A stretch of 64,000 bases of DNA from Thermanaeromonas toyohensis ToBE (GCF_900176005.1 NZ_LT838272.1:3270025-3334024); one strand, 5' to 3'; counted from the stretch's first letter, positions 7,922-20,241 are shown. Made by a program: numbers and translations. The notes: generated from the letters alone by a model not told the origin.

Positions 7922-8839
7922 TTACTCCTCTCCCGCTGCTTTAAGAAGGAGGCCCCACAGGAGATCAGCCTCGCTTATAATAATCTTTTCCGCCTTAAGC
8001 CCTCGCAAGATGGCCTCTAAAATAGTCACACCCGCCACTATAATATCTGCCCTCTCCGGTTGGAGGCCAGCTAACTTCCGCCGGGCTTCTAAGGGTAGGC
8101 TAAAAAGCTTTTTAAGCCAATAATTAACCCTCTCCTGGGTCAGAGATAGCCCATGTACCAACTCTGGTCTGTATACTCTAAGCCCTAGTTCCAGGGCGGC
8201 CAGGGTAGTAGCTGTTCCCCCGGTCCCTATCACCGCATTTTCCCTCTCCTGGGGAAGCTTAAACTGGGAAGGCCCGCATCGGCCACGGAGCTCTTCCAGC
8301 ACCGGAGCCAAGATCTCCTCTATTTCCTCTAAAGTAGTAGCTTTTTCTGTACACCTTACAGCCCCTAAAGGGACGCTACGGAGGTTTAATTGGCCATTCT
8401 CCTCCCAAGCGAACTCCGTGCTGCCTCCGCCCACATCTACAGCCACCAAAGGCCCCTTTATTAGACCTTGCACCCCAGCCTGGACCCCTTTAAAGGTAAG
8501 GCGGGCTTCCTCTTCTCCTGCAATTATCTCTACCTTTACCCCTAGTTGGTCTTGTATATCATCCAACAGCTCCCTGGCATTTAAGGCTTCCCGCGCCGCG
8601 CTGGTGGCCACAGCAAGGAAATTCTGCAAAGGAAATTTACGCGCTCGCTCGACCAGCCGGCCCGCTGCCGCTACAGTGCGGCTTATGGATTCTGGGCTAA
8701 GCCTCCCTTCCTTAAAGCCCGCCATAAGACGGCTACTTTCTAGCTCAGCTAGGAGTGGCCGCACCCGACCACCCTCTACTTCCCCTACCAATAAACGTAC
8801 AGAATTGGAGCCTATATCCAGGGCACCATAAATGGGCAT
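7922..8839 (-). CDS. Ppx/GppA-type phosphatase
   Basis: A 305-residue protein of the ASKHA fold, the short form with a single Ppx/GppA domain and no HD domain. The phosphate loops are visible: YGALDIGSNSVRLLVGE at the N terminus, AVDVGGGSTEFAWEENG near residue 140, and VIGTGGTATTLAAL near 205. It should hydrolyse polyphosphate or pppGpp; sequence alone does not decide which. It sits downstream of murA and upstream of ubiX. Confidence 0.88.
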   Translation of the reverse strand: MPIYGALDIGSNSVRLLVGEVEGGRVRPLLAELESSRLMAGFKEGRLSPESISRTVAAAGRLVERARKFPLQNFLAVATSAAREALNARELLDDIQDQLGVKVEIIAGEEEARLTFKGVQAGVQGLIKGPLVAVDVGGGSTEFAWEENGQLNLRSVPLGAVRCTEKATTLEEIEEILAPVLEELRGRCGPSQFKLPQERENAVIGTGGTATTLAALELGLRVYRPELVHGLSLTQERVNYWLKKLFSLPLEARRKLAGLQPERADIIVAGVTILEAILRGLKAEKIIISEADLLWGLLLKAAGEE

Positions 8840-8915
8840 CCCTTCGCCTTCCTTTTTCCTTGTGATTTACCTAGCCTAAACCTTACGAAGCTTTCTCCTA
8901 TTTTCTAATCCACGT

Positions 8916-10163
8916 TTACCGGTAGCATATATCGGCGCCCAATCCCTGGAATTTCTCCACCAGGTTCTCGTAACCCCGGTGTATATGGTGGATACAGCTT
9001 ATTTCCGTTTCGCCCTCGGCTATGAGCCCAGCTATAACCAGGGCAGCTCCGGCGCGCAGATCGGTGGCTTTTACTGCTGCACCAGTTATTTTTTCTGTTC
9101 CTTTGACTACAGCGCAGTGGCCTTCGATAACAATTTTAGCCCCCATGCGCTTTAACTCATGGACATGCATAAAGCGGTTTTCAAAGACAGTCTCTGTGAT
9201 TACACTGGTACCTCGGGCTACTGTTAAAAGGGCCATAAACTGGGCCTGCATGTCCGTCGGGAAACCAGGGTAAGGCATGGTTTTTATATCCACAGCCTTA
9301 AGGGGAAGCTCACTCCGAACCCGCAGACCCCCGTTTTCCTCAATAAGAATAGCTCCTGCCTCAGTTAGTTTAGCCATCACTGCCTTAAGATGGGTGGGGA
9401 TAACGTTTTCAATGAGAACGTCACCGCCTGTGGCAGCTGCAGCCACCATAAAGGTCCCGGCTTCAATACGGTCAGGGATAACAGCATGGGTAGTACCGTG
9501 GAGCTCCTTTACTCCTTCTATTTTAATAACCCGCGTACCAGCCCCCGTTACCCGGCCTCCCATGGCGTTAATGAAATTGGCCAGGTCTACAATCTCCGGC
9601 TCTCCTGCTGCATTCTCAATAGTGGTAACGCCTTGAGCCAGGGCGGCCGCCATCATTATATTTTCTGTAGCTCCTACACTAGGAAAATCGAGGTAAATTT
9701 GGGCCCCCTGTAAACGCCTAGCCCGGGCCTCCACCCAGCCATTTTTAACCTCGATTTCAGCACCTAAAGCCGCTAACCCCTTAAGATGCAGATCGATAGG
9801 GCGGGCACCGATGGCACATCCTCCAGGGAGGGCTATTTTTACCCTGCCTGTGCGGGCAAGTAAAGGCCCTAAGACCAAAAAAGAAGCCCTCATGCGGCGT
9901 ACAAATTCATAAGGGGGCTCTATACCCTTTATCCCCTCGTTAATTATGGTCAAAGAGCCCTCCCCTGGAAACACCCGCATCCCCAATTCACTAACCACTC
10001 CACACATGGTATCCACATCGGCCAGGCGCGGGGTATCCTCCAGCCGGCATTCGCCTTCAGCCAGCAAACAAGCAGCTATAATGGGGAGCACAGCGTTCTT
10101 GGCTCCGCTTATAGTAACCCGGCCTTGTAACCGGGCTCCTCCTCTTACTATAATGCTCTCCAA
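8916..10163 (-). CDS. murA: UDP-N-acetylglucosamine 1-carboxyvinyltransferase
   Basis: First committed enzyme of peptidoglycan synthesis: it transfers enolpyruvate from PEP to UDP-GlcNAc in the cytoplasm. It has 415 residues, a normal length. K22 lies in GAKNAVLPI, and the catalytic cysteine is C116 in [11 protein letters not shown], so the enzyme should be fosfomycin sensitive (variants with Asp are resistant). Placement after ywmB and the atp operon matches the Bacillus murAA locus. Confidence 0.96.
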   Translation of the reverse strand: MESIIVRGGARLQGRVTISGAKNAVLPIIAACLLAEGECRLEDTPRLADVDTMCGVVSELGMRVFPGEGSLTIINEGIKGIEPPYEFVRRMRASFLVLGPLLARTGRVKIALPGGCAIGARPIDLHLKGLAALGAEIEVKNGWVEARARRLQGAQIYLDFPSVGATENIMMAAALAQGVTTIENAAGEPEIVDLANFINAMGGRVTGAGTRVIKIEGVKELHGTTHAVIPDRIEAGTFMVAAAATGGDVLIENVIPTHLKAVMAKLTEAGAILIEENGGLRVRSELPLKAVDIKTMPYPGFPTDMQAQFMALLTVARGTSVITETVFENRFMHVHELKRMGAKIVIEGHCAVVKGTEKITGAAVKATDLRAGAALVIAGLIAEGETEISCIHHIHRGYENLVEKFQGLGADICYR

Positions 10164-10222
10164 GGTAGGCTATACCCCTTCTGTTAAGAAAAATTCACAC
10201 CCATGATTATAGCATAGGCTCC

Positions 10223-11077
10223 TCAATATTCGCCAGCTAAAAGGGGCGAACCCAGGTAAAGGTAAGTTGTACCATCGGAGGCGTGAAAACGCAAAGCTAC
10301 ATTTAGGTTGGCCTTTTGACCAGCTACCTCCACCTTCTGGGGCAAGAGGGGCGAATAAGCGGTAATGCTTAATAATTCTTCCTCTTCCAGGCCTTCGATT
10401 TTACTGGCCTTTAGAATAGATAGGACCGACTGGACCTTTTCTTTCCGTTCTTCTAAAGAAAGGTAACCCGGTATCCGGCCAGTTAGCATATAAGTATACC
10501 GGGGTTCTGTTCGGCTATGTCCAAAAACCCTTGTCGCTCGTTCCTGCCATTCCTGTATCTGCGCCGCTACTCCTTTTCCTCCTATATTTCCTTCCCAGCT
10601 AAGGAGGAGATAGGTTTCCCCCTTACCACTTAAATCTTTTAAGCTTTGTACTGCTAAATATAAAAGTGTTCCTGGTTCTATCTTCCCCTCCCAGGATACA
10701 GACCGAAACCCAGGCTGGTTCTCCTTTTTCCAAGGCAAATCACCCTTTAGCCCTAGATCTTGTGCTGTTTCCCTGGCTTTTTTAAGTAGTTCTTCTAAGT
10801 CTAGAAAGGTTGGACTTAAAATACCCCAGGCCTCCAGTCTAACACTATCCCCTTGGGCACCCGCCACTTCCAGGGCACGGGCTAAAAGCTCAGGTACCTC
10901 TTTAGCTGTGACCGGGGTAAAATTCATTCCCGTAGCTCCATGTAGCTTGTTAAACCTTGCCGTTTCTCCTTTAGAAAGGAGTTTAGAAGTTAAGAAACCG
11001 CTTAAGATAAGGCTAAATATAAGGGCAAAACCTACCAGGCACCAAGTTTTCCTCTGACCCTCATTATGTATTCCCAT
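10223..11077 (-). CDS. ywmB: YwmB-family protein (TATA-box-binding-like)
   Basis: A 284-residue protein with one N-terminal transmembrane or signal segment (about residues 10-30) and a large extracellular part, related to B. subtilis YwmB, a protein of unknown role with a TATA-binding-protein-like fold. Assignment rests on the end motif (ITAYSPLLP, LNVALRFHASDGTTYLYLGSPLL) and on position between atpC and murA, as in Bacillus. The ATG at 11077 follows AGGGGGTAAGG. Confidence 0.8.
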   Translation of the reverse strand: MGIHNEGQRKTWCLVGFALIFSLILSGFLTSKLLSKGETARFNKLHGATGMNFTPVTAKEVPELLARALEVAGAQGDSVRLEAWGILSPTFLDLEELLKKARETAQDLGLKGDLPWKKENQPGFRSVSWEGKIEPGTLLYLAVQSLKDLSGKGETYLLLSWEGNIGGKGVAAQIQEWQERATRVFGHSRTEPRYTYMLTGRIPGYLSLEERKEKVQSVLSILKASKIEGLEEEELLSITAYSPLLPQKVEVAGQKANLNVALRFHASDGTTYLYLGSPLLAGEY

Positions 11078-11262
11078 ATCCTTACCCCCTATAGAAGTTT
11101 ATATCACCTCCTATTTTTGCCAGTCAAATGAGCTGTTAACCTGCAGGCTGGAGATAAAATGGAAAGGTAAAACCTAAAAATGGAAAAGAGCAAATTGAAG
11201 ATAAAAAGAAAAACTTACGAAAGAAGATGGGAAAATATAATAAAGTAAACAAAAAGTGGTGG

Positions 11263-11296
11263 CGGGACTAATAATTAAACGGGACTAATAATTAAA
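11263..11296. repeat. Perfect tandem 17-bp duplication
   Basis: CGGGACTAATAATTAAA occurs at 11263-11279 and again at 11280-11296 in the AT-rich gap between atpC and ywmB. The rest of this 285-base gap shows no gene. Confidence 0.85.
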
Positions 11297-11362
11297 GAAG
11301 AACTAGGGGGTAAGGAAGAAGCTTAAAATGCTAATTTAAGGTGCTAGGTCTTAATATGAGGC

Positions 11363-11794
11363 TTAATTAAGTTGGCCCGCAGCCTTAAGGCGGGCTATAG
11401 CCCGTTTTAAAGCGCTCTCCGCCCGCGCTATATCTAAGCCTGGGGGACGTTCCTTAAGCCTCTGTTCAGCCCTCTCCTTAGCTCGCCACGCCCTCTCCAC
11501 ATCGATCTCCTCTGCCTTTTCCGCAGTGTCCGCAAGAAGAAGTACCTGATCACCGGTTATTTCCACAAGCCCACCGCTTACGGCCAAGCGTTTCTCCTCC
11601 CCCCGGTAGCGATAAAAGACTACACCGGGTGTAAGGTGGGTAACCAAAGGAGCATGACCAGGTAACACCCCCAGATAACCGAGGGCCCCGGGTAGAATTA
11701 AACTATCTACCTGGGTAGACAAAACAATCCTTTCTGGGGTGACTACTTCCAACCGTAGGGTCCGGCCACTGGTCCCTTTTCCTTCCTCCACCAT
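11363..11794 (-). CDS. atpC: F-type ATP synthase epsilon subunit
   Basis: A 143-residue subunit of the F1 central stalk, which couples rotation to catalysis and can inhibit ATP hydrolysis. It has the N-terminal beta-sandwich (LEVVTPERIVLSTQVDSLILPG and GYLGVLPGHAPLVTHL, residues about 13-100) and a C-terminal two-helix domain rich in Arg and Ala. It is the last gene of the atp operon, 31 bases after atpD. Confidence 0.95.
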   Translation of the reverse strand: MVEEGKGTSGRTLRLEVVTPERIVLSTQVDSLILPGALGYLGVLPGHAPLVTHLTPGVVFYRYRGEEKRLAVSGGLVEITGDQVLLLADTAEKAEEIDVERAWRAKERAEQRLKERPPGLDIARAESALKRAIARLKAAGQLN

Positions 11795-11825
11795 GGCCGT
11801 TAACCTCCCTCTTGCCTAATGTTAT

Positions 11826-13247
<1,422 letters not shown>

Positions 13248-13269
13248 TCAGTACAGCTAGCCCTATAAA

Positions 13270-14136
13270 TTATCTTAAGGCTTCAGCCCCGGCCACTACT
13301 TCCAAAATCTCCCTGGTGATGGCCGCCTGACGGGCACGGTTAAAGGACAGGGTGAGTTTTTCTATCATTTCGGCTGCATTCTCCGTAGCATTGTCCATAG
13401 CCGTCATCCGGGCTCCGTGCTCGCTGGCTTTAGCTTCTAAAAGAGCCCGGTATACCTCAATCTCTACATAGCGGGGAAGGAGCTCGGCCAGTAAGAGCTC
13501 GCGAGCTGGCTCATACAGGTATTCCAGGGCCCGAGGGGTTTCATCAGCTGGAGGAGAGATAGGTAAAAGCTTCACTACCTGGGGAACCTGTCTTAAAGCA
13601 GAGTAAAACCGGCTATAGATAAGGTGGATCTCATCGAGGGCACCTTCCAGGAATAGACGCTCTAGCTCCCGGGCTAACTTGCGAGCGAAGAGAAAATCAG
13701 GCACATCTTCTACCCCTGTATACTCGGCTAGGATCTCCACCCCTCGGCGCCGGAAGAAATCCCGCCCTTTACGCCCTACCGTAATAAGGGCGCAAGCTCT
13801 ATTTTCCTTTTCCAGGCGTTCCTGGGCCAGGCGTATAAGGTTGGCATTATAGCCGCCGGCTAGCCCCCGGTCAGCGGTTATAAGACAATAGCCCACTTTA
13901 CGAACCTCACGTTTCCTGGCCAAGGGCTGAACGCCACCTTCGCCGCTGGCCAGGAGACGCCCCACCACTTGCCGGATCTTATCCCCATAGGGCCGCCCAG
14001 CGGTTACTTTATCCTGTATCTTGCGCAACTTAGCGGCAGCCACCATTTTCATGGCCTTGGTGATCTGCTGGGTATTTTTTATGCTGCGGATGCGGCGTTT
14101 GAGATCCCGCATGGTGGGCATGGTCTTTATACTCAC
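13270..14136 (-). CDS. atpG: F-type ATP synthase gamma subunit
   Basis: The rotor shaft of F1, 288 residues. Both termini are long helices that form the coiled coil in the alpha-beta ring: [21 protein letters not shown] at the start and a C-terminal segment with [19 protein letters not shown], the usual signature. The spacing to atpA is 24 bases. Confidence 0.96.
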   Translation of the reverse strand: MSIKTMPTMRDLKRRIRSIKNTQQITKAMKMVAAAKLRKIQDKVTAGRPYGDKIRQVVGRLLASGEGGVQPLARKREVRKVGYCLITADRGLAGGYNANLIRLAQERLEKENRACALITVGRKGRDFFRRRGVEILAEYTGVEDVPDFLFARKLARELERLFLEGALDEIHLIYSRFYSALRQVPQVVKLLPISPPADETPRALEYLYEPARELLLAELLPRYVEIEVYRALLEAKASEHGARMTAMDNATENAAEMIEKLTLSFNRARQAAITREILEVVAGAEALR

Positions 14137-14160
14137 CCCTCTTGATTAGCCTTTATAAAT

Positions 14161-15666
14161 CTAAAAAGTGGCCTTCACTTCCCCAATAGCCTGCTTAAGC
14201 TGGGCCTCAATTTCAGGGGTAAGCTCCTTTTTCTCCCTAATTCCAGCTAGAACCTCCGGCCTTTGCGAACGGAGATACCGGAGAAATTCTGCTTCAAAGG
14301 GTCGTACCCTCTCCACCGGGAGATCATCTAGGTAACCATTTATAGCGGCATAAAGAACAGCTACTTGTTCTTCCACCGGCATAGGCTGGTACTGATCTTG
14401 TTTTAGGATCTCTACCATACGCTCGCCCCGGGCTAGCCTGGCCTGGGTGGCCTTATCCAAATCAGAACCGAACTGGGCGAAGGCAGCCAGTTCCCGGTAT
14501 TGGGCCAGATCCAGACGCAGCCGCCCTGCCACTTGCTTCATGGCTTTAATCTGGGCAGCACCGCCTACGCGGGACACGGAAAGACCCACGTTTATGGCCG
14601 GCCGCACCCCGGCGTAGAAAAGATCGGATTCTAAGTAAATCTGGCCGTCGGTAATGGAGATAACGTTGGTGGGAATGTAGGCCGAAACGTCACCGGCCTG
14701 GGTTTCGATGATGGGTAGGGCCGTAAGGGATCCTCCGCCCATCTCATCCGAAAGGCGGGCAGCCCTCTCTAAAAGCCGGGAATGTAAGTAGAAAACGTCA
14801 CCCGGGTAAGCCTCTCTTCCTGGCGGGCGCCTAAGGAGCAGGGAAAGCTCCCGGTAAGCTGCCGCATGTTTAGAAAGGTCATCGTAGATGCATAGCACAT
14901 CCCGGTGTTGTTCGTACATAAAGTATTCGCCCATGGCGCACCCGGCATAAGGTGCTATATAGAGCATAGGAGCCGGTTCACTGGCGGTGGCGGAAACCAC
15001 TATGGTATAATCCATGGCCCCGTGCTCTTCTAACTTACGCACCACACCGGCTACTGTAGAGGCCTTCTGGCCGATGGCTACATAGATGCAGATTACATTC
15101 TGCCCCTTCTGGTTGATGATAGTATCGACGGCGATGGCTGTCTTACCCGTCTGCCGGTCACCTATAATGAGCTCTCTCTGGCCGCGGCCTATGGGTATCA
15201 TGGCATCTATGGCCTTGATCCCTGTCTGGAGGGGAGTGTTAACAGGCTGACGGTAGATTACGCCGGGTGCTGGAGATTCTACCGGCCGGAACCGGTCGGT
15301 GTGGATAGGTCCCTTTCCATCTATGGGCTGACCCAGGGCATTGACCACCCGGCCGATCAAAGCCTCTCCTACCGGCACCTCAGTGATGCGCCCGGTCCGT
15401 TTGACCCGGTCGCCCTCCTTGATGTGGGTATAGGGACCTAGGATCACGCATCCTACGTTGTCCTCCTCTAAGTTAAGCACCATGCCAAAGGTTCCACCAG
15501 GAAACTCCAGCAATTCCCCCGCCATGGCCTTCTCCAGGCCGTAGATACGCGCGATCCCATCACCCACCTGGGTGACAATGCCCACCTCAGCTACTTCTAC
15601 TTCCGCCTCAAATTCTTCTATTTGCTTCTTTAAAATACTAGTGATCTCATCTGGTCGGATACCCAA
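14161..15666 (-). CDS. atpA: F-type ATP synthase alpha subunit
   Basis: The non-catalytic nucleotide-binding F1 subunit, 501 residues. Walker A is GDRQTGKT at residues 169-176. The [11 protein letters not shown] segment and the later [17 protein letters not shown] signature are intact. The N-terminal helix that binds delta ([17 protein letters not shown]) is present. It is preceded by atpH with a 29-base gap. Confidence 0.97.
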   Translation of the reverse strand: MGIRPDEITSILKKQIEEFEAEVEVAEVGIVTQVGDGIARIYGLEKAMAGELLEFPGGTFGMVLNLEEDNVGCVILGPYTHIKEGDRVKRTGRITEVPVGEALIGRVVNALGQPIDGKGPIHTDRFRPVESPAPGVIYRQPVNTPLQTGIKAIDAMIPIGRGQRELIIGDRQTGKTAIAVDTIINQKGQNVICIYVAIGQKASTVAGVVRKLEEHGAMDYTIVVSATASEPAPMLYIAPYAGCAMGEYFMYEQHRDVLCIYDDLSKHAAAYRELSLLLRRPPGREAYPGDVFYLHSRLLERAARLSDEMGGGSLTALPIIETQAGDVSAYIPTNVISITDGQIYLESDLFYAGVRPAINVGLSVSRVGGAAQIKAMKQVAGRLRLDLAQYRELAAFAQFGSDLDKATQARLARGERMVEILKQDQYQPMPVEEQVAVLYAAINGYLDDLPVERVRPFEAEFLRYLRSQRPEVLAGIREKKELTPEIEAQLKQAIGEVKATF

Positions 15667-15695
15667 AGGGGCCTCACCTCTTTGAACTTAAAGCT

Positions 15696-16241
15696 TTAAG
15701 GCTTAAGCTCTACCCGGCGCAAGCTTTCCTTAAAAAGTTCCAGGCGTTTCTTTATACTAGCATCCAAGATGCGATCCCCCACCCGCACTACCAGGCCTCC
15801 TAGGATTTCCTGGTCCAGACGGATTTTTAAGCGGACCTTCCGACCTAGCAAGCGGCTTAGCTTCCCTTTAAGTTCCTCTTTAAGGCTTTCCGGTAAAGGG
15901 AAAGCCACCGTCACCTCAGCCTCCACAATCCCTTCTGCCCAATCGACCAGGCGCCTAAATTGATAGACGATTTCGGGTAAAAGGCGCTCCCGACGCTTTT
16001 CCAAAACCAGACCTAAGAATCTCCTGGTGTCTTGCTCCAGGTGGGGGAAAACTTCCTTGAGGAGCTCCTCCTTTTGTTTTGGCGCTATAAGCTGGTGATA
16101 AAGAAGCCGCCGGAAGTCCTCGTTCTTCTCTAGGCTTTCGACAACTTGGCCCAACTCTTCTTTTACCCGGGACAAGTTACCCCTCTCCTGGGCCAAGGAA
16201 TATAAGGCCTGGGCATATCGCTTAGCTACCCTGGAACTCAT
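15696..16241 (-). CDS. atpH: F-type ATP synthase delta subunit
   Basis: The peripheral-stalk subunit of 181 residues that links the b dimer to the top of F1. The N-terminal helical domain begins RVAKRYAQALYSLAQERG, and the C-terminal part has the family motif LGGLVVRVGDRILDASIKKRL. The start codon overlaps the end of atpF by 4 bases, so the two are translationally coupled. Confidence 0.95.
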   Translation of the reverse strand: MSSRVAKRYAQALYSLAQERGNLSRVKEELGQVVESLEKNEDFRRLLYHQLIAPKQKEELLKEVFPHLEQDTRRFLGLVLEKRRERLLPEIVYQFRRLVDWAEGIVEAEVTVAFPLPESLKEELKGKLSRLLGRKVRLKIRLDQEILGGLVVRVGDRILDASIKKRLELFKESLRRVELKP

Positions 16242-16744
16242 TGTAGCCTCTCCACCTTAAGTAGAGACTCTTTTAGGAGCCTCTCCTGATCCTCCGGTGT
16301 CAAGGATCTCTCCAGGATCTTTTGAGCCACCAGCACGGCTAATCCAGCCGCTTCATCACGTATAGCTGCTAAGGCCCTAGCCTTTTCTCCCGCAATTTCT
16401 GCCCGGGCAGCTTCCAGGGTACGGTTAGCCTCCTCCCGTGCCTGGGCGAGGATCTCTTCCCGCATCTCCTCACCCAGCCGGGTGGCCCGCTCAATTATAG
16501 CTTGGGCCTCGCGCCGGGCCCCAGCCAGCTTATCTTCGTATTCTTTAAGAAGCTTCTCCGCTTTTTCCTTTGCTGCTTGTGCATCCTGCAGGGAACCCTC
16601 TATTTTGGCCTCTCGTTCGGCCAAGATCTTCCCCAGCGGCTTATATAGCAGAAGGTAAAGGACCCCCATGACTATAAGAAGATCTAGCACTTGCCATAGG
16701 AAAGTCCAAAAGTTGAAATTTAGGGCCCGAAAGATGGCCTCCAA
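16238..16744 (-). CDS. atpF: F-type ATP synthase b subunit
   Basis: A peripheral-stalk membrane subunit: one N-terminal transmembrane helix (FNFWTFLWQVLDLLIVMGVL) and a long charged coiled coil rich in Ala, Glu and Arg. I place the start at TTG 16744, with GGGGGG eight bases upstream, giving 168 residues, the usual size. A longer open frame reaches 16840, but its extra 32 residues are Arg/Gly rich and unlike the family. Confidence 0.92.
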   Translation of the reverse strand: MEAIFRALNFNFWTFLWQVLDLLIVMGVLYLLLYKPLGKILAEREAKIEGSLQDAQAAKEKAEKLLKEYEDKLAGARREAQAIIERATRLGEEMREEILAQAREEANRTLEAARAEIAGEKARALAAIRDEAAGLAVLVAQKILERSLTPEDQERLLKESLLKVERLQ

Positions 16745-16888
16745 AGGGAACCCCCCTTCGACCCGCCTAACTTTAGCCAAAGGCCTAACCCTAGCTAAAC
16801 CACCTTTTACCTGCAAGCGATGGTCCAGGGGGACAGGCAAGGAACGACTAGCCCTTATAAAGTCCGCCTGTCCACCCCTCCTCGCCTA

Positions 16889-17110
<222 letters not shown>

Positions 17111-17145
17111 TTACCCTCCTTTTAGCTTGGTTACGGCCTTAAAAT

Positions 17146-17838
17146 TTAGTGGCCGTGGATGAAGTTAGCTATATAAGTCACGGTTAACAGGGTAAAAACA
17201 AAGGCCTGGATGAAACCCATAATAACCCCTAGAAGCATAACCGGCGTAGGCACCAGGAAAGGTACTAGAATAGCTAGTATAGTGACCACCATTTCTTCGC
17301 CAAACATGTTCCCAAAAAGACGTAAGGAGAGGGAAACGGGCTTGACCATCTCTTCTATCACGTTTAGAGGGAACAAAAAGGGCGCAGGGGAGAAGAAATG
17401 CTTTATATACCCTTTAAGCCCTTTTTTCTTTATAGCGATAAGTTGAACTAGGATTATGGTGGTAACCCCGAAGGCCGCTGTGGTACTTAAATCCATGGTG
17501 GGCGGCTTCATACCAGGTATAAACCAAGAGAGGTTTAAGCTTAAGATGAAGATAAAAAGGGTGGCCACTAGAGGAAGATATTTACGGCCCTCCTTGCCCA
17601 TGGTCTCTTCCAAAAGCCCCAATATAAACTGGAGGACCATCTCCAGAAGATGCTGGGGCCCACGGGGGATAAATTGCAGCTTTCTGGTAAGGAAAAAGAC
17701 CCCTACAAAGAGAATGACCATCACAATCCAGGTATTTACTACCGTGGAATATACCGGGATAGGCCCTAAGTAGAAAACCACATGGGGTCGGACATGTTCC
17801 ATAACAGCAGCTAGTTCATGGAGCTTCTCAGCCATCAT
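17146..17838 (-). CDS. atpB: F-type ATP synthase a subunit
   Basis: A membrane stator subunit of 230 residues with five or six helices that provides the two half-channels for ions. The essential arginine lies in SLSLRLFGNMFGEEMV, and the last helix has GFIQAFVFTLLTVTYI. The N terminus offers two Met codons in a row. It lies between atpI and atpE in normal order. Confidence 0.96.
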   Translation of the reverse strand: MMAEKLHELAAVMEHVRPHVVFYLGPIPVYSTVVNTWIVMVILFVGVFFLTRKLQFIPRGPQHLLEMVLQFILGLLEETMGKEGRKYLPLVATLFIFILSLNLSWFIPGMKPPTMDLSTTAAFGVTTIILVQLIAIKKKGLKGYIKHFFSPAPFLFPLNVIEEMVKPVSLSLRLFGNMFGEEMVVTILAILVPFLVPTPVMLLGVIMGFIQAFVFTLLTVTYIANFIHGH

Positions 17839-17863
17839 TTTTTATCCCCCCTCCCTTTCACAA

Positions 17864-18262
17864 CTAAAGCCGGCTTTTCTTAAGGGCCGGGACAAAAAGG
17901 GTTACTGCCTCCGCAAGGTAAGCCAGCATGGGCAGAATAAGCCCTCCCAGAACACCCAAAAGAAAAGCCGGACCCTTTACTGCCGCTAAAACTAAAAGAA
18001 AGAAGCTTACACTCATCCGCGCTAGAGCACGAGCTAAAAAAGTGTAATAAGCCCTCCCGGGGGAAAGGTGACCTGTTCTCTCCACCGCCCGCTCTAGCCA
18101 ATATTGAAATAGAAAAGATACTGGAAGGGCCAAAAGGACACCCAGGCTAAAGGATAATTCCTTCAAGAACAATCCTCCGCCTATAAGAACACCTGCCCCC
18201 ATAAGCATCCCTAGCTTAACTTTTTGGTCCCTGCCTCCCGCCTGGCCTTTCCTCCTTCCCAT
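17864..18262 (-). CDS. atpI: ATP synthase subunit I (AtpI/UncI-like)
   Basis: A 132-residue membrane protein with four hydrophobic segments after a short basic N terminus. This is the usual pattern of the subunit I family, which assists c-ring assembly and perhaps Mg uptake. It sits directly before atpB. With ATG at 18262 it overlaps atpZ by 47 bases; an internal ATG at 18208 (MLMGAG) just after the atpZ stop is an alternative without overlap. The family is weakly conserved. Confidence 0.7.
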   Translation of the reverse strand: MGRRKGQAGGRDQKVKLGMLMGAGVLIGGGLFLKELSFSLGVLLALPVSFLFQYWLERAVERTGHLSPGRAYYTFLARALARMSVSFFLLVLAAVKGPAFLLGVLGGLILPMLAYLAEAVTLFVPALKKSRL

Positions 18263-18488
18263 CTCCTAGAATACCGATCTCCTTTACTATACTATAAAAC
18301 CCCACCGCAACACCTAGCAGCACTCCTAAAACCATTAGCCAAGGCTGGGTGCCCAGCCGCCTGTCTAGCCATTGGCCAGCCCAGAACCCCAAAAAGATAC
18401 TTACCCCCAAGGTGATCCCTAGGGAAAAAGCCAAATTAGCATACTTAGCATAGCTCCAGTAATCTTTAGCCCAGCGGGGCTCCTTCAA
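18216..18488 (-). CDS. atpZ: AtpZ/AtpI-family small membrane protein
   Basis: A 90-residue protein with two transmembrane helices. LAFSLGITLGVSIFLGFWAG, WLDRRLGTQPWLMVLGVLLG and FYSIVKEI are typical of AtpZ, a member of the ATP synthase assembly or Mg/Ca-transport pair at the head of Firmicute atp operons. It is the first gene of this operon; the promoter would lie in 18489-18660, where I cannot assign it firmly. Confidence 0.85.
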   Translation of the reverse strand: MKEPRWAKDYWSYAKYANLAFSLGITLGVSIFLGFWAGQWLDRRLGTQPWLMVLGVLLGVAVGFYSIVKEIGILGDGKEERPGGRQGPKS

Positions 18489-18578
18489 AAAACCTCTACC
18501 CCCTATACATGGTGGTTGGCTGGGCTTAATTAAAACTTACCAGGTCAGTGTTAGGGTTTGCTAAAAGTTTTTGTCACA

Positions 18579-18595
18579 CGAATAGTAGGTATTCG
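18579..18595. repeat. Inverted repeat in the leader before the atp operon
   Basis: CGAATA (18579-18584) and TATTCG (18590-18595) flank GTAGG. On the plus strand it is followed by CTTTTTT and resembles a weak terminator, but no plus-strand gene precedes it. It may be an operator of the atp operon. Confidence 0.4.
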
Positions 18596-18642
18596 CTTTT
18601 TTCATCTAAAATCCTTTTAAAGGGCCCTTAAAATTTGTGGTT

Positions 18643-18668
18643 TTTTATTATAGCCTTTTATTATAGCC
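18643..18668. repeat. Perfect tandem 13-bp repeat at the wecB stop
   Basis: TTTTATTATAGCC is repeated at 18643-18655 and 18656-18668. The second copy contains the wecB stop codon, so the gene end was duplicated into the spacer. Confidence 0.8.
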
Positions 18669-19857
18669 TTCCCTTATCCCTTATTTCTTGCCCTTGCGCT
18701 TCACCTAGATAGGTAAACTCTGGCGGTGGAGCCAGGGCAAAGCCAAAATAATAACGCAGGAACCCCCGTATGCGCTTGGAAGCCTGGCCGTCCCCGTAAG
18801 GATTGACAGCCTGGGCCATTTTGAGATAACTTCCTTGGTCCTCCAATAACTCCTTAGTGGCCGCCACTATAACTTCCTTAGATGTCCCCACCAGGCGGAC
18901 AGTCCCCGCCTGTACTGCCTCCGGGCGCTCCGTAACCTCCCGGAGGACCAGCACGGGTTTGCCCAGAGCCGGAGCTTCTTCTTGCAACCCCCCTGAGTCA
19001 GTTAGTACCAAATAGGAACGAGCCATGAGGTTTACAAAAGGCTCATAATCCAACGGCTCAATTAAATGCACCCCGGGGATTCCCTTTAGGATTTCCTCAG
19101 CCATATCACGAACGCGGGGGTTCTTATGAACCGGAAAGACAATTTCCACCTCCGGGTGCTGTTCCTTTATCTCCCGCAGGGCAGAAAAGATCTCCTGCAT
19201 AGGGCCTCCCCAATTTTCCCTCCGGTGAGCGGTAACCAAGATTATGCGCTTGGTGAAATCTAAGCTAGCTAGGACCGGATCCGTGAAACTATAATCCTTA
19301 CGAACAGTAGCCTTTAAAGCATCAATGACCGTATTACCTGTAACATAGATACGCTCAGCCGGTACCCCTTCCTGGAGAAGATTCTGGCGGGCCTTACAAG
19401 TAGGCGCAAAATGAACATCGCTTAAGGCCCCTGTCAAGCGCCGATTCATTTCCTCCGGATAAGGGGCATATTTGTCACCCGTGCGTAAGCCTGCCTCTAC
19501 ATGCCCCACAGCCACCTGCCGGTAAAAAGCGGCCAGGGCAGCTACAAAGGTAGTAGTGGTATCCCCATGGACTAAAACCAGGTCCGGCTTCTCCCGGTCC
19601 AGCACCCGCACCAGGCCCTCTAAGGCCCGTATAGTTATCTCCTCCAAGCTTTGGCCAGGCCGCATGATATTTAAGTCGTATTCCGGTTCTATAGAAAAAA
19701 GCCTCAAAACTTGATCCAGCATCTCTCGATGCTGGGCCGTCACCGCTACCAGGCAATGGAACTCTTCTTTATGTTTTTTAAGTTCTTGTACCACCGGAGC
19801 CATCTTTATAGCCTCCGGGCGGGTACCGAAAACGGTAAGGACCTTGACAGGTGGCAA
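18661..19857 (-). CDS. wecB: UDP-N-acetylglucosamine 2-epimerase (non-hydrolysing)
   Basis: Interconverts UDP-GlcNAc and UDP-ManNAc for wall teichoic-acid-like polymers or other envelope glycans. The 398 residues begin [18 protein letters not shown], followed by [17 protein letters not shown] and the C-terminal substrate motif [22 protein letters not shown]. The last 20 residues are a poorly conserved tail. It lies between the MazG-like gene and the atp operon, as mnaA does in many Firmicutes. Confidence 0.94.
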   Translation of the reverse strand: MPPVKVLTVFGTRPEAIKMAPVVQELKKHKEEFHCLVAVTAQHREMLDQVLRLFSIEPEYDLNIMRPGQSLEEITIRALEGLVRVLDREKPDLVLVHGDTTTTFVAALAAFYRQVAVGHVEAGLRTGDKYAPYPEEMNRRLTGALSDVHFAPTCKARQNLLQEGVPAERIYVTGNTVIDALKATVRKDYSFTDPVLASLDFTKRIILVTAHRRENWGGPMQEIFSALREIKEQHPEVEIVFPVHKNPRVRDMAEEILKGIPGVHLIEPLDYEPFVNLMARSYLVLTDSGGLQEEAPALGKPVLVLREVTERPEAVQAGTVRLVGTSKEVIVAATKELLEDQGSYLKMAQAVNPYGDGQASKRIRGFLRYYFGFALAPPPEFTYLGEAQGQEIRDKGRL

Positions 19858-19874
19858 AGTTCCCGCCTCCAGCC

Positions 19875-20189
19875 CTAATCTAAATATCCTTTGCGTCGGA
19901 GTTTTTCCACATGCTCTTGTAAGGCCTGCTGGAGGTCCACCCCATATTGTTCTTCCAGCACAAACATCAAGGATACAGCTGTCTGGGCCACATCCAACAA
20001 CTCCCGGGTAATGGTTCGCATCACTTCTTTTTCATTTACCTCCACCTTTTCGCCACTTAAGCCCCGGAGCTTACCTATGGCCTGGGCTAATTCGCCAGCT
20101 TCCTCCATAAGCTTAAGGGCTGTAGATTCCATGGTGGGGGTGAGCTTGTTAAGCCGCGGTAAGGCGATAATTTTCTGCTGCACAGCCAT
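19875..20189 (-). CDS. MazG-like nucleotide pyrophosphohydrolase
   Basis: A 104-residue all-alpha protein. It has the metal-binding pattern [14 protein letters not shown], then [14 protein letters not shown], matching the EExxE...ExxD arrangement of MazG-type enzymes that hydrolyse (d)NTPs to monophosphates. Which nucleotide it acts on cannot be seen. It sits between dCMP deaminase and wecB on the same strand, which hints at nucleotide-pool housekeeping. Confidence 0.78.
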   Translation of the reverse strand: MAVQQKIIALPRLNKLTPTMESTALKLMEEAGELAQAIGKLRGLSGEKVEVNEKEVMRTITRELLDVAQTAVSLMFVLEEQYGVDLQQALQEHVEKLRRKGYLD

Positions 20190-20241
20190 TCTTCCCTTCC
20201 AGCAGGCATCCTGAAGAATTAGGTAAGCGCTATTTGCTTTT